DNA of 64,000 nt from Chryseobacterium indologenes (lineage in GTDB: Bacteria; Bacteroidota; Bacteroidia; Flavobacteriales; Weeksellaceae), in the NCBI GenBank assembly GCA_001013295.1, contig LAZY01000028.1, positions 1 to 64,000 on the forward strand, in the 5' to 3' direction. Made by a program: the position numbers and the translations under genes. The notes under the pieces were generated by a model. It had not been told where the DNA came from, searched no databases, and saw only the letters and a program-made list of their open reading frames with translations. Below are positions 1 through 7,963 of this stretch, in pieces (positions within the stretch are counted from its first letter, which is position 1; each line of letters begins with the position of its first letter).

Positions 1-84
1 TCTTCCTCCGAACCGAAATGAGCCGTAAAACTGAATATGTTCATAATCCCTGCTTTTTGAGCGCTAATATACTAAAAATATTAG

Positions 85-546
85 GTGTGTTTGCGGAGAA
101 TCAGAAAAGAATTAAAACAAGATCCGAATTTTTCAGTTCTGATCAATGGATATAGAGATGAAGGTTGGAAAGATTGGCAAATTTTAGTCAATATGCAAAA
201 TTTTATGATTAATCATAAAGTAAGAGTTTTTGAAAATTATATTTTATCAAATACAGAAGATGATAAGTATTATGAAGAATTCCAAAAAATGTTTCATAAG
301 TATTCACTTATGAATGAAAAGGATTGCTATATAAAATACCCTTTGGAAGCTTTTAAATCAAAAGAATTTATAGATCAATTTAATATTGGAGCAATGGCAA
401 TTTTATCTACTTATGGGTTAGAATCAAAATTATTAACTCCTAATTTTAAAGCTCTAAAAGAATTTATGGATGTTAGGTTTAATATTAGAGTAGATGATTA
501 TACAGAAAATAATCTTTTGCAAGATATACCCTATTTGACTGAGTAA
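85..546 (+). pseudogene. Hypothetical protein, probably the 3' part of a larger gene
   Basis: I do not recognise this 153-residue protein. It opens on a GTG directly after an in-frame TAG (82-84) with no ribosome-binding site or promoter visible. Its first residues already look like the interior of a folded protein, charged and helical, around a GYRDEGWKDWQ motif. It ends cleanly at TAA and is rich in aromatic and acidic residues. Codon use is ordinary for this A+T-rich genome. The likeliest reading is a 5'-truncated or frameshifted gene at the edge of accessory DNA; a complete small gene is possible. Confidence 0.4.
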
Positions 547-1044
547 GTTTTTATCCTCGCTTTCCCGCAGCAAGTAACATAATCAAAATTATACGCACGG
601 CAGCTGCGAAACGTTGCCCTCCACTCCGCAAAGCTCCGCTCCGTGCCAAAGCCATTGGTGCCTATAATTTGGGATTATGCTAAATGCTTTCCTTGCAACG
701 GGCATAGCCCTTTTGCGCCATTTCCTTGCCAACGCTTTTTTCCCGCCCATTTTCATAGGATGCACAAAAAGATGCAGGAAGTGTCGTCTTTTGCCGGTTC
801 CTCCAGCCAATACACAGGCAAGCTGTGTATCCGCTTCCGTCACAGCGCACAGCAGTACTCCGTGCTGATGAAAATACTTTTGCCATTCCTTCCTGCACCT
901 AAATCTTTTCATCCAATTCCATAAAAAGCATTTTCTTTCAGCACTCCATACCGCTGTTTTTTCCATCGCTCTTTATGTTTAGTTATCGAAAGAAATTTTA
1001 TCAATTATAGAACTTTTCAGAATGCATCTTTTTGTGCGGGCTGT
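547..1044. other. Gene-free stretch, partly G+C-richer than its surroundings
   Basis: About 500 bases between the truncated gene and the convergent winged-helix gene. The part around 590-960 is visibly richer in G and C than the neighbours and is open in several frames on both strands, but none of those readings gives a convincing protein (unbalanced Cys, His, Trp and Arg, no start signal). I treat it as non-coding accessory DNA, possibly a structured intergenic segment of a mobile element. No RNA family was recognised. Confidence 0.4.
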
Positions 1045-1695
1045 TTACCCATACAATTCCCGGTTTCTTCCCAGAATTAAATCATCAATTTCAAAATCGA
1101 ATTTTTCATACTCGTCTCTATGCGAAATCTGTCCTTTAAATAAAGCTTTTTCAACTGCAAATTCACGATAGCGATTGAGTATTCCTCCTTCTAGAAATAC
1201 ACAAATTGTATTTTTATTGTTATCAATTTCGTACTCTACATTTTTAACCCAAAACCTGTCCCAGCCAATTTTTGCTTTAATAAAGAAAAATTCAAAAGAT
1301 TCATAAACTCTTGGAACTACCGGCAGTGTCATTGAGAAGAAACAAAAGCTATCATAATAACGTATGCGTAGCTCCACCTGAATCCCGGATTCAGTATAAA
1401 ATAATTCGGGACTGTTCTCATTAAGTTTAAGGATTCCCTCATAGATTTCCTGTAACCATCTTGAAACCTTCGCAGAAGAATATCCACTCTGTTTCGAAAT
1501 GTGAGCAATAGTAAGGTTTTCATTTGTTTTGAAATAATCATTTTTTAAAATCCATTTCAGAAAATCGTTGTATGTTTTCCCATTATTTTGGGATAATAAA
1601 ATATTCGACCAGTTGGTCATATTCTGTAGGCATTGTAAATACTCTTGAGTTGAAGCCTTGTGAATGAATTTTGGACGTTCTTTTTTTCTTGGCAT
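1045..1695 (-). CDS. Winged-helix-like DNA-binding protein, unknown role
   Basis: A 216-residue protein with a basic N-terminus (MPRKKERPKF). Around residues 60-85 there is a segment reading like a helix-turn-helix: NLTIAHISKQSGYSSAKVSR has the I/L-A-x-x-S-G-Y-S pattern of winged-helix recognition units. The C-terminal half is beta-rich and acidic. It is transcribed towards the window start, and its start codon lies about 50 bases from a 138-base inverted-repeat region. That placement would suit a regulator or initiator acting on the palindrome, but this is inference. No catalytic motif is visible. A plasmid-type replication initiator is possible but unproven. Confidence 0.6.
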   Translation of the reverse strand: MPRKKERPKFIHKASTQEYLQCLQNMTNWSNILLSQNNGKTYNDFLKWILKNDYFKTNENLTIAHISKQSGYSSAKVSRWLQEIYEGILKLNENSPELFYTESGIQVELRIRYYDSFCFFSMTLPVVPRVYESFEFFFIKAKIGWDRFWVKNVEYEIDNNKNTICVFLEGGILNRYREFAVEKALFKGQISHRDEYEKFDFEIDDLILGRNRELYG

Positions 1696-1751
1696 TTTTC
1701 TTTTAAAGTTAGTGAATCAATCAGTACACAAAAAATAAAAAAAGCAAAGCA

Positions 1752-1889
1752 AGTTAGGAGGCTTCCCAGTCCAGCCGCAATATTGTATAAAGGTCGAGCA
1801 CTTCGTGTTTTTGGAAAAAGATTTTTTTGTAAAAAACTTACAAAAAAATCTTTTTCCAAAAAACCTTGACACAATTCCCCGCCTCCTTT
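1752..1889. repeat. Nested inverted repeats with a perfect 25-bp stem
   Basis: The inner element is a perfect inverted repeat: 25-base arms at 1808-1832 and 1838-1862 around a 5-base loop (aaaac), made of A and T runs. It is enclosed by a second, G+C-rich pair, AGGAGGC near 1756 and GCCTCCT near 1885. The DNA between the outer and inner arms (1760-1805) is less A+T-rich. The arms are far longer than a normal terminator and lie between two outward-reading genes. Candidate roles are an origin, a transfer or recombination site, or a structured RNA. Confidence 0.8.
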
Positions 1890-1970
1890 AAATCAGCTTT
1901 CTTTTTTTCCGGTTTTTTCTTGGTTTTCTTTTCAAAATATTTCGTGAGCATCAATTTTAAATCCCGAATT

Positions 1971-2396
1971 ATGCTCAATTTCAAAGTACGTACGTACAAT
2001 CCTGAAAAAGGAACGCCCGAAAATTCAATTTTCATTTTATCAAGAGGAAGAAATGCAGGAAAGCCAATGTTTGAACCTTGTCCGAACTGTTTTATCCTGT
2101 ATTGCAGGAATGAAACCGAAAAAGAAAATCTGTACTGGATATTTTATACCCTATGGAAAAACGGATTTTTCCATCCATATCTCTGCGGAAGCGTGATTGA
2201 TATGCTTCGTCTTTCAGAACTCAAAAAAGTGATTCAAAATTGGATTATTCCAAGTTTTTCCAAAATGGAGCAAAACGGAAAAATCCTGCAGGACATTAAA
2301 TCTGTTTATCAGCTGGAACAACATTATTCCAAAAAGTTGAAGCAGCTTTCAGAGCTTCGGAGTATTCTCGTACAGAAATACTATTACAAAATATAA
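1971..2396 (+). CDS. DUF6943-like protein
   Basis: A 141-residue cytoplasmic protein from the ATG at 1971 (MLNFKVRTYNPEKG). The frame stays open further upstream, but that part lies over the A/T-rich palindrome flank and reads as low-complexity Phe/Lys sequence, so I reject the longer start. The N-terminal half carries GRNAGKP and EPCPNCF motifs, followed by a Trp/Tyr-rich region (YWIFYTLWKNGFFHPYLCGS). The C-terminal half is a charged coiled-coil-like helix ending in YYYKI. This matches my memory of the Bacteroidota DUF6943 family, which has no established function. Its gene faces the minus-strand cassette at 2.5-3.9 kb across a terminator. Confidence 0.65.
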   Translation: MLNFKVRTYNPEKGTPENSIFILSRGRNAGKPMFEPCPNCFILYCRNETEKENLYWIFYTLWKNGFFHPYLCGSVIDMLRLSELKKVIQNWIIPSFSKMEQNGKILQDIKSVYQLEQHYSKKLKQLSELRSILVQKYYYKI

Positions 2397-2434
2397 AAAC
2401 GGTTATTTTGTAATAATGGAAGCCGAACTCCAGC

Positions 2435-2461
2435 AAAAAGCCTCTCAAATTTTTGAGAGGC
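2435..2461 (-). terminator. Intrinsic terminator
   Basis: A 10-bp stem (GCCTCTCAAA / TTTGAGAGGC) with a 2-base loop, flanked on the left by an A-run that becomes a T-run on the minus strand. It would end the minus-strand small-gene cassette. It may also stop the plus-strand DUF6943-like gene, which ends 40 bases before it. Confidence 0.75.
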
Positions 2462-2488
2462 TTAATTGTTCCGCAGTCACCACAACTT

Positions 2489-2680
2489 TTATTTCCGGAA
2501 CTTGTTTTTTATGTTTCTGATAAGAAATTTTAGCAATAAGGTGGCACCAAAACTCGAAACTCCGCCAACTGCAGCCAATAAAACTGTTTTGATGAGGTCT
2601 TCGGTTCGGATATTGACAAAGATAGTCAGAATAGTGCCGAATGCTGTGCTGAGTTTTGTCGAGTTATCCACGTAATTCAT
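2489..2680 (-). CDS. Very small membrane protein (63 aa)
   Basis: A 63-residue protein with two probable membrane segments: residues 10-26 (LSTAFGTILTIFVNI) and 31-53 (TVLLAAVGGVSSFGATLLLKFLI). It ends in a strongly basic tail (RNIKNKFRK). It is the last gene of a tight minus-strand series and finishes just before the terminator at 2435-2461. Size, topology and position resemble phage holin-like or small integral membrane proteins, but no family was recognised. The opposite strand is also open here; I prefer this strand because of the operon order and hydrophobic pattern. Confidence 0.55.
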   Translation of the reverse strand: MNYVDNSTKLSTAFGTILTIFVNIRTEDLIKTVLLAAVGGVSSFGATLLLKFLIRNIKNKFRK

Positions 2681-2701
2681 AATAATTCGGTTTAAAATGA
2701 A

Positions 2702-2914
2702 TTAATTATCACGATAAACAGCCGTCTGGCTGATTGCTGAAGCAATTCCGCCTGCAACTGCCAAATATCCTGCAACCGTTACCAGAACTGCAGGAAGTGA
2801 AATCGGAGCGGTAGCAATTACTCCGCTGATAGCCGTCAGCATCAAACCAATATTTCTTATCTTTTTGAAGAATTTCGGAGTGGGCTCCTGAATTCTTTCT
2901 ACTATTTTTTTCAT
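2702..2914 (-). CDS. Small membrane protein (70 aa)
   Basis: A 70-residue protein starting MKKIVERIQEPTPKFFKKIRN, an amphipathic basic N-terminus. It continues into a long Ala/Gly/Ile/Val-rich hydrophobic stretch (residues 24-63) that could form two membrane helices with a short turn. It sits 22 bases upstream of the 63-aa membrane gene and 58 bases downstream of the DUF5675-like gene, all on the minus strand. I know similar proteins only as unnamed Flavobacteria sequences. A holin-like or toxin-like role is conceivable from topology alone. Confidence 0.6.
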   Translation of the reverse strand: MKKIVERIQEPTPKFFKKIRNIGLMLTAISGVIATAPISLPAVLVTVAGYLAVAGGIASAISQTAVYRDN

Positions 2915-2971
2915 ATAATTTTTATTTTAGGAAAAATTCCTCCCTTTAGGGTGAGAGGAAGAATTTTTCAT

Positions 2972-3172
2972 TTATTTTATCATTAATTCAATCACGAATC
3001 CTTTTTCCAGATATGGGAAAATGGTTTCTTTCAATCTTTCAAAAGCAACCTTCGAACGGATTCCTTTTCCTTCTCCAGTCAGTTCAGAAACAGGAGCAAT
3101 ACATCCATTCAGTTCTTTCAATGCATCATTGGCAGGATGAAATAAAATGTAATCTCTGTTTTTAACATTCAT
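2972..3172 (-). CDS. Short DUF5675-like protein
   Basis: A 66-residue protein whose central part (HPANDALKELNGCIAPV and TGEGKGIRSKVAFERL) resembles the C-terminal half of DUF5675, a family often found near phage lysis genes. Known members are roughly twice this length, so this is a short form carrying only the His/Cys-containing half (HPAND, GCIAP). The start ATG follows the stop of the 251-aa gene by four bases, so the two are almost certainly cotranscribed. Catalytic activity is not established. Confidence 0.6.
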   Translation of the reverse strand: MNVKNRDYILFHPANDALKELNGCIAPVSELTGEGKGIRSKVAFERLKETIFPYLEKGFVIELMIK

Positions 3173-3176
3173 AATT

Positions 3177-3932
3177 TCAATATGCCATTTGAATTTTGGA
3201 CTGAAACGCTTTCAAAGCCCCATTTTTCAATGAATACTTTTCGCCATTTACTTCCTGATAAAATTCCACTCCTAAAGCCAAAAACAGTGGCTTTGTAGAG
3301 TCTGCAGTCAGCTGCAAAGGAATATCGATAGCAGCCGTTAAGGTATTATCCCAAGGGAAGATTACAGTTTCACCGATTGGTGCAATATAGCTTTCATTTT
3401 CAAAATCAATTTCCATTGCCGCAGCGGTTAGCTTAAAGTGCGTCGTTCCTCCGGGAGCCGCAATCATATTTGCTGGGACAAAAGGATCGAATGTTACACC
3501 AGCTTCGCCTGTAGCTCTGTCTAAAGTTTTTACCCACGGAGCATAAATGGTATTTCCTAATTTTCCATTCGCATTGAAATCAAAACCAATTAAAAGCTCC
3601 GCTTCGCCATCGATTACATTTCTTTGACCTCTCGGATTGGTAGCATCCATTTGAATGACTTTTACCATTTCTTTGGTCAGTCGGCTGACCATTCTGCTGT
3701 CATTCACATTCTGCAAAAGTTGTCGAATAGAATTTCGTAGAACTTTCCCGGCTTTTCCTGCACGCCCGAATTCAGCACCGTTTTCTCTGGTTCTTTGAAA
3801 CGCAGGATCATTTGCAATTCTTTCTGCCGAGATTCCGCCTTTCTCTCTGGCTAAATAACCGTCTTTGGACTTGTAGAAGGTAATTCCTCCAATCGTTCCG
3901 TCCAATTTTATAATACTTCTTTGTCTTGCCAT
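3177..3932 (-). CDS. Conserved Bacteroidota 251-aa protein, unknown function
   Basis: The first gene of the minus-strand cassette. The N-terminus MARQRSIIKLDGTIGGITFY with the following KSKDGYLAREKGG and FQRTRENGAEFGRAGKAGK motifs is a pattern I have seen repeatedly in Flavobacteria and Sphingobacteria proteins without a named function. The first 110 residues are basic and could bind nucleic acid or assemble. The remaining 140 are beta-rich with FDFNANGKLG and LALGVEFYQEVNG motifs. There is no signal peptide or membrane segment. Its partners (DUF5675-like protein and two tiny membrane proteins) give the cassette a phage-like look, and a structural or particle-forming role is one possibility. 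Confidence 0.7.
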   Translation of the reverse strand: MARQRSIIKLDGTIGGITFYKSKDGYLAREKGGISAERIANDPAFQRTRENGAEFGRAGKAGKVLRNSIRQLLQNVNDSRMVSRLTKEMVKVIQMDATNPRGQRNVIDGEAELLIGFDFNANGKLGNTIYAPWVKTLDRATGEAGVTFDPFVPANMIAAPGGTTHFKLTAAAMEIDFENESYIAPIGETVIFPWDNTLTAAIDIPLQLTADSTKPLFLALGVEFYQEVNGEKYSLKNGALKAFQSKIQMAY

Positions 3933-4085
3933 TTTCTTAAATTTTAAAAAATTAATTTTAGAATGATAATGTTCATTCTCTCAAACCTTGGTGAATTCAC
4001 AAGACAAAATTTCATAAAATGTAGATTCAGAACAAGTTTGCGTGCCGATACAGACCGTTTTTGCCGAATAGGGAATAAGTTTCCA

Positions 4086-4117
4086 TTTGAGGAAGAAAAA
4101 GAATTATTTTACATTTG
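4086..4117 (+). promoter_or_regulatory. Bacteroidota promoter for the 67-aa gene
   Basis: TTTG at 4086-4089, 20 bases of spacer, then TACATTTG at 4110-4117, matching the Bacteroidota -33/-7 consensus (TTTG / TAnnTTTG). Transcription should begin a few bases after 4120, leaving a leader of about 50 bases before the ATG at 4172. Confidence 0.8.
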
Positions 4118-4171
4118 CAGAGTCACCGCATAATCAGTATAGCAACTCCTAACCAAAAGCAAGGATAGAGT

Positions 4172-4375
4172 ATGAAAAAGAGAATGCAGAGACTTTGTAT
4201 TTACCCGAAAGATGTCCAGAGAATCACTGGGCGTAGTGAACGCTATAGTCGTAACCTCATCCGTAAAATTATGCAGGAACTAAATAAGAAAGAGCACCAG
4301 TTTTTAACTGTTTCAGAGTTTTGTATCTATACCGGCATTGATGAAGAAAAAGTAAAGGAAATTATTAAAGATTAA
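4172..4375 (+). CDS. Small conserved DNA-binding-like protein (67 aa)
   Basis: A 67-residue basic protein (MKKRMQRLCIYPKDVQRITG) with an internal pattern, DVQRITGRSERYSRNLIRKI followed by FLTVSEFCIYTG, typical of a small helical family common in Chryseobacterium and relatives. The second half reads like an excisionase/MerR-type helix-turn-helix (SEFCIYTGIDEEKVKEII). It has its own strong promoter and a downstream bidirectional terminator, so it is monocistronic. A DNA-binding role is inferred; the target is unknown. Confidence 0.7.
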   Translation: MKKRMQRLCIYPKDVQRITGRSERYSRNLIRKIMQELNKKEHQFLTVSEFCIYTGIDEEKVKEIIKD

Positions 4376-4570
4376 CCTGACTATTTGTTGCATAAGTAAG
4401 CGGATTTTATTAAATTTGAGTACTCACAAGATGCTACAAATAGTAATAAAATAAGAGGGGGAAAATAAGGGGTCTTTGAAATGACAATCTTTGTTAAATG
4501 CCATAAATAAAGGTTGTTTCAAAAATTGATAAGTCCCGTCCGATCCAGATATTTTACCAAGCAAAATGAT

Positions 4571-4606
4571 AAAAAAAACAGTATTGAATTTCAATGCTGT
4601 TTTTTT
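4571..4606. terminator. Bidirectional intrinsic terminator
   Basis: An 11-bp stem with one mismatch (AACAGTATTGA / TCAATGCTGTT) flanked by an A-run on the left and a T-run on the right, so it can act on both strands. It lies about 200 bases after the 67-aa gene. Confidence 0.75.
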
Positions 4607-5585
4607 ATGAAATAAGATCTACAAATTATTGTAGATAGCTAGGGCAAAAGAAAACAAATGGTTATTTAAAGTGTTGATACAGATATGCTATTACAGTTGT
4701 GCTGTTGTTACTAATCGTTGATTAGAGATTTAATATAAGCAGAATCCTAGAATTGTGTAATTTCACTCCTAAAAAATTAATGAAAAATTGAGTTGCACTG
4801 GCAAAATGTATTAATTATCACAGTTGGAATCGGGAATTGGTAATTAGCTGATTTTTAGTAATTTATAAGATTGGAGGTGTACGAAAGTAGTACAAATATA
4901 TTTTTTAATTAATTGTAAAACGCTGTAAAATATTGGTTCGCAATTATTTAACGTGACGGGATTCGTGCGGAAAAATAGAAAAAAAAGATTTTGCAGCATC
5001 TTAATTGTGTACCAATTTTGTACTACTTTAATTGTGTAAACTACCATTAATAAACAATTCTTTAGATTCTGTATCGATAAATTCTTTTACATTTTCGTAT
5101 TCCAGACTGGTGAATTGGCAGTTCCACAAACCCAAATAATAATCGCTTTGTGCAGAAATCTGCTGAAACATTGCCAAAAAAATTGTTAATAGGAAATCAA
5201 ACAATGCTTTCCGTTCTCCAGATTATTTTTTGGATTTTTAATTCAAAATTTTCGTAAATTTAGTAGTATAAAAACAACGCCATTAAAAAACCTATTTTGC
5301 TAGCATTACGATGCTGTGCGCTCCTTAGTTTTCTGTTTAATTTTACCTCTTATGCATAACAGTACTAACCACAATACTCAACAACTGATAAAAGAATGAG
5401 TTGGCACGGAGACAAAAAAAGTAATTGAATATATAGATAGCGAGAAAAAGTAACGAAAGGTCAAAACTACCTATTGAATATGTAAGATATAAGTTTTCCT
5501 AATAAGATAACAGTCACCTCTTGCCCTGGATATTAGCAATATTTTGCATCTCGTAATATCAATATTTTTTTTAATGTCCATTTTG
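4607..5585. other. Long A+T-rich stretch without an intact gene
   Basis: Nearly 1 kb with no complete gene. Near 4990-5045 the phrase aattgtgtac/accaatttt.. recurs in short imperfect copies. A gene fragment on the minus strand lies at 5028-5219. Otherwise I see no RNA gene, integrase or promoter that can be tied to a product. It looks like scar DNA at the left edge of the defence island. Confidence 0.5.
5028..5219 (-). pseudogene. Fragment of an exported protein gene
   Basis: The minus strand reads a hydrophobic segment (ALFDFLLTIFLAMFQQ) ending in ISAQ, like a signal peptide with an A-Q cleavage site. It continues with SDYYLGLWNCQF, TSLEYEN and VKEFIDTESKELFING, then stops at TAA (5028-5030). 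The phrase LGLWNCQF suggests the first strand of a small secreted beta-protein. No good start codon precedes the hydrophobic segment except an internal ATG at 5171, and the protein ends after about 45 mature residues, so this is taken as a remnant. Confidence 0.45.
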
Positions 5586-5593
5586 TATATTTG
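5586..5593 (+). promoter_or_regulatory. -7 promoter element of the RES-domain gene
   Basis: TATATTTG matches TAnnTTTG. It lies 22 bases before the preferred ATG (5616), giving a short leader and arguing against an upstream TTG start at 5598. No convincing -33 TTTG is present at the usual distance. Confidence 0.6.
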
Positions 5594-5615
5594 AGAATTG
5601 CAAACTATAAAACTA

Positions 5616-6659
5616 ATGATCAAACCAAATTGGCAATTAAAATTCAGAGATTTACCTGAAATTCCCCCTTTGAAAAGATGGATAGATGGAGCTCATTACA
5701 CAAAAGAACAAAATATTTCATTTAGATTATTACAGCATCAGGAAATCTCAAATGATGAACGAAATGACTTTATAAGTCTTTTTAAATTTTACGAAGATCT
5801 TGATATTGCTCTCCAAAAATTGGACTATTCATCATTTGATGCTAACGAATTCGACAACTTCAAAAGTTATATAGATTACGCATTTAATTATATTCCCTTA
5901 ATGTCTAATAAGTTATCAGTAATTCACACATATAGATTGGTGGTTAATGAATGGGTTTCAAAAAAAAATGAAAGACTCAATAATATAAGTTTTTTAAAAT
6001 ATCCACCGATAGACATTGTAAAGAGTATAAATAAATATAATAGAGCAAATACTCCTAATACGACTGTATTATATACAACCGAGAATATTGATTCAGCTTT
6101 AAAAGAAATAAAGCCTCCCATTAATAAATTGATTACAGTTGGATTATGGAAGCCTAAAGAACAAAAAGAACTTGTTTCTTATCCAATTTCTCATAGCGAT
6201 AGAGCAATGTATGTCAATCCAGGAGTGCAGAAGGCAACTGCAGCATTCGAAAAGTATGGAGATAGTCATTCCAAACTTTTAGTTGAATGGTCAAGACATT
6301 ATTTTAAATTGTTAGGTAGAGAATTTACAAAACCTGTTTCCCATCATTATGAATATTTAATTAGTGCTATCTTTTCTGAAAGAATTCTTAGAACGAGGAC
6401 TGACCCAAATCCTTCTTTTAATTTTGATTGTATTATTTATCCAAGTGTTGGAAATGATTTTGGGACGGATAATTTGGCTGTACATCCTGATTCTGTTGAA
6501 AGTAAATTTGGATTATTTCAAATTACTGAATTTGAAGTTGAGGAATCTTATTACGAAAAGGAATATGTAAGGAATCATCCTGAAGTTATAACTCTCGCAA
6601 AAGTTAAAAATAGAGTCAATGCAAAGAATATATTAAGTAACGGGGATATTATTTGGTAG
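5616..6659 (+). CDS. RES-domain protein (predicted NAD+-consuming effector)
   Basis: A 347-residue protein from ATG 5616. Residues 104-300 fit the RES domain: YR at 106-107, NRAN with Arg143, VLYTTENIDSALKEI with Glu164, and CIIYPSVG with Ser277 followed by NLAVHP. The Arg-Glu-Ser set is what names the family. Characterised RES proteins (for example MbcT) degrade NAD+ in toxin-antitoxin pairs. The first 100 residues are an extra helical N-domain. No Xre-type antitoxin gene is adjacent; the next genes are an Abi-type membrane protein and a NACHT ATPase, which suggests use as an abortive-infection effector. Enzymatic activity is inferred from family membership. Confidence 0.65.
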   Translation: MIKPNWQLKFRDLPEIPPLKRWIDGAHYTKEQNISFRLLQHQEISNDERNDFISLFKFYEDLDIALQKLDYSSFDANEFDNFKSYIDYAFNYIPLMSNKLSVIHTYRLVVNEWVSKKNERLNNISFLKYPPIDIVKSINKYNRANTPNTTVLYTTENIDSALKEIKPPINKLITVGLWKPKEQKELVSYPISHSDRAMYVNPGVQKATAAFEKYGDSHSKLLVEWSRHYFKLLGREFTKPVSHHYEYLISAIFSERILRTRTDPNPSFNFDCIIYPSVGNDFGTDNLAVHPDSVESKFGLFQITEFEVEESYYEKEYVRNHPEVITLAKVKNRVNAKNILSNGDIIW

Positions 6660-6719
6660 ATGTAGATTGCATTGGGACTAATAACTTAATCATATCGAGA
6701 ACTAATTATGTATTAAATT

Positions 6720-7814
6720 TTGGAACAGAAAACAAAAGATCGCTTATTAATATTAGGTTTAATCGGGGTAATTGTAGCAATATTTCTATACAAAAACGGA
6801 CCCGAATTAATTCAATCGAGATACTTCGATAAAGGAAATGTGGGAGATAGAGGTGCAATTGGTGATGCATTCGGAGGTACTGCTGGACCGATAATAGCGT
6901 GGATTGCATCTATTTTAACTTTTATGGCTTTTTACATACAGTATGAGGCAAATAAAGAACAAAGAGACCAGTTTGCAAAGCAAGCCGATGATACCGTGAT
7001 AGAAAGGTTTGAAAACAGGTTCTTTGAGTTAATAAGAATTCACCGAGAAAATGTTGAAGAGCAAAATATACAAAATGTTGTTATTGGTAGAAAAGCTTTT
7101 ACAACCTATTATTTTGAGTTAAGATATATTTATTTTGTGCTTGAACACAATTATGATAAATCGGATAAAAGTATTGTACTAGATAAAGAACAATTAACCA
7201 ATTTAGCATATTTGATTTTTTTCTACGGAATTGGGCATGCGAGTGATGGTGTCTTTTCTCATATTGCGCCAAAAATTAATTCTACTGAATTTTTTAAAAA
7301 TACTCTCAAGAGATTAGAAAGTGAAAAACTCACATACGCTCATTTTTTAAATGATAAGAAAAAATACGAAAATCAAACGGGCTACAAAGTTTTAAAGCTG
7401 AAAAATCTTGAAATTACACATAAGGGGAAAAACGCTGTTTTTATACAATACTATGAGCCTTTTACAGGGCATGGTACCAAGATAGGTCATTATTATCGAC
7501 ACTTATTTCAAACAGTGAAGTATGTACATTCTCAAGAAAATGAATTATTTACTGATGATGTAAAATATGATTATGTAAAAATGGTGCGTGCGCAGCTATC
7601 AAATTTTGAACAAGTAATTTTATATTATAACTCAATATGTGTTCTTGGTAGTGCTTGGATTACAAATGATTATATTAAAGATTATCACTTGTTGACTAAT
7701 TTACCTCTTTCATTTGCTGACTTTGGAATACAACCTGAAGAAAAGTTTAAAGCTGAAATATCAGATGATCCTAACTTTTTTGATTGGTTAACGTTAAGGA
7801 ACTCGCTTGCATAA
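6720..7814 (+). CDS. putAbiC-type phage abortive infection membrane protein
   Basis: A 364-residue protein starting at TTG 6720; upstream ATGs are out of frame or followed by stops. Two membrane helices lie at about residues 8-25 and 55-75. After them comes a cytoplasmic helical domain with FENRFFELIRIHRENV (about 97-112), GRKAF, a YYRHLFQTVKYV segment and RAQLSNFEQVILYYNSI. This layout is that of the putative AbiC family (PF16872-type), associated with phage exclusion. The mechanism is unknown. A degraded copy of the last 45 codons of a relative lies at 60256-60395 in the other island. It stands between the RES and NACHT genes on the same strand. Confidence 0.7.
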   Translation: MEQKTKDRLLILGLIGVIVAIFLYKNGPELIQSRYFDKGNVGDRGAIGDAFGGTAGPIIAWIASILTFMAFYIQYEANKEQRDQFAKQADDTVIERFENRFFELIRIHRENVEEQNIQNVVIGRKAFTTYYFELRYIYFVLEHNYDKSDKSIVLDKEQLTNLAYLIFFYGIGHASDGVFSHIAPKINSTEFFKNTLKRLESEKLTYAHFLNDKKKYENQTGYKVLKLKNLEITHKGKNAVFIQYYEPFTGHGTKIGHYYRHLFQTVKYVHSQENELFTDDVKYDYVKMVRAQLSNFEQVILYYNSICVLGSAWITNDYIKDYHLLTNLPLSFADFGIQPEEKFKAEISDDPNFFDWLTLRNSLA

Positions 7815-7963
7815 ATTACGTAGGATGGATCCTAGTTCTTGATTTTTTTTTGAATTTTCAAAAAAAAATATTTTATTAATCGGATTGCTTTATTCTTATG
7901 AATAATAGTTAGTATGTCTTGCTTTAATTTTAAGATTTGCTAAATTTACACAAACAGATTTTC

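Noticed and set aside
589..966. Open frames on both strands in the G+C-richer stretch
   Set aside because: Biased composition (Cys, His, Trp, Arg-rich), mutual overlap and no start signals; they behave as chance readings.
2466..2675. Plus-strand 69-residue reading opposite the 63-aa membrane gene
   Set aside because: The minus-strand reading fits the operon direction and has a clean two-helix pattern; the plus reading is its antisense.
4844..5047. 67-residue minus-strand reading
   Set aside because: Low-complexity Leu/Phe/Asn sequence over repeated aattgtgtac phrases, with no start signal; not protein-like.
5598..5615. TTG start for the RES-domain gene
   Set aside because: It lies within a few bases of the predicted transcription start after TATATTTG; ATG 5616 is better placed.
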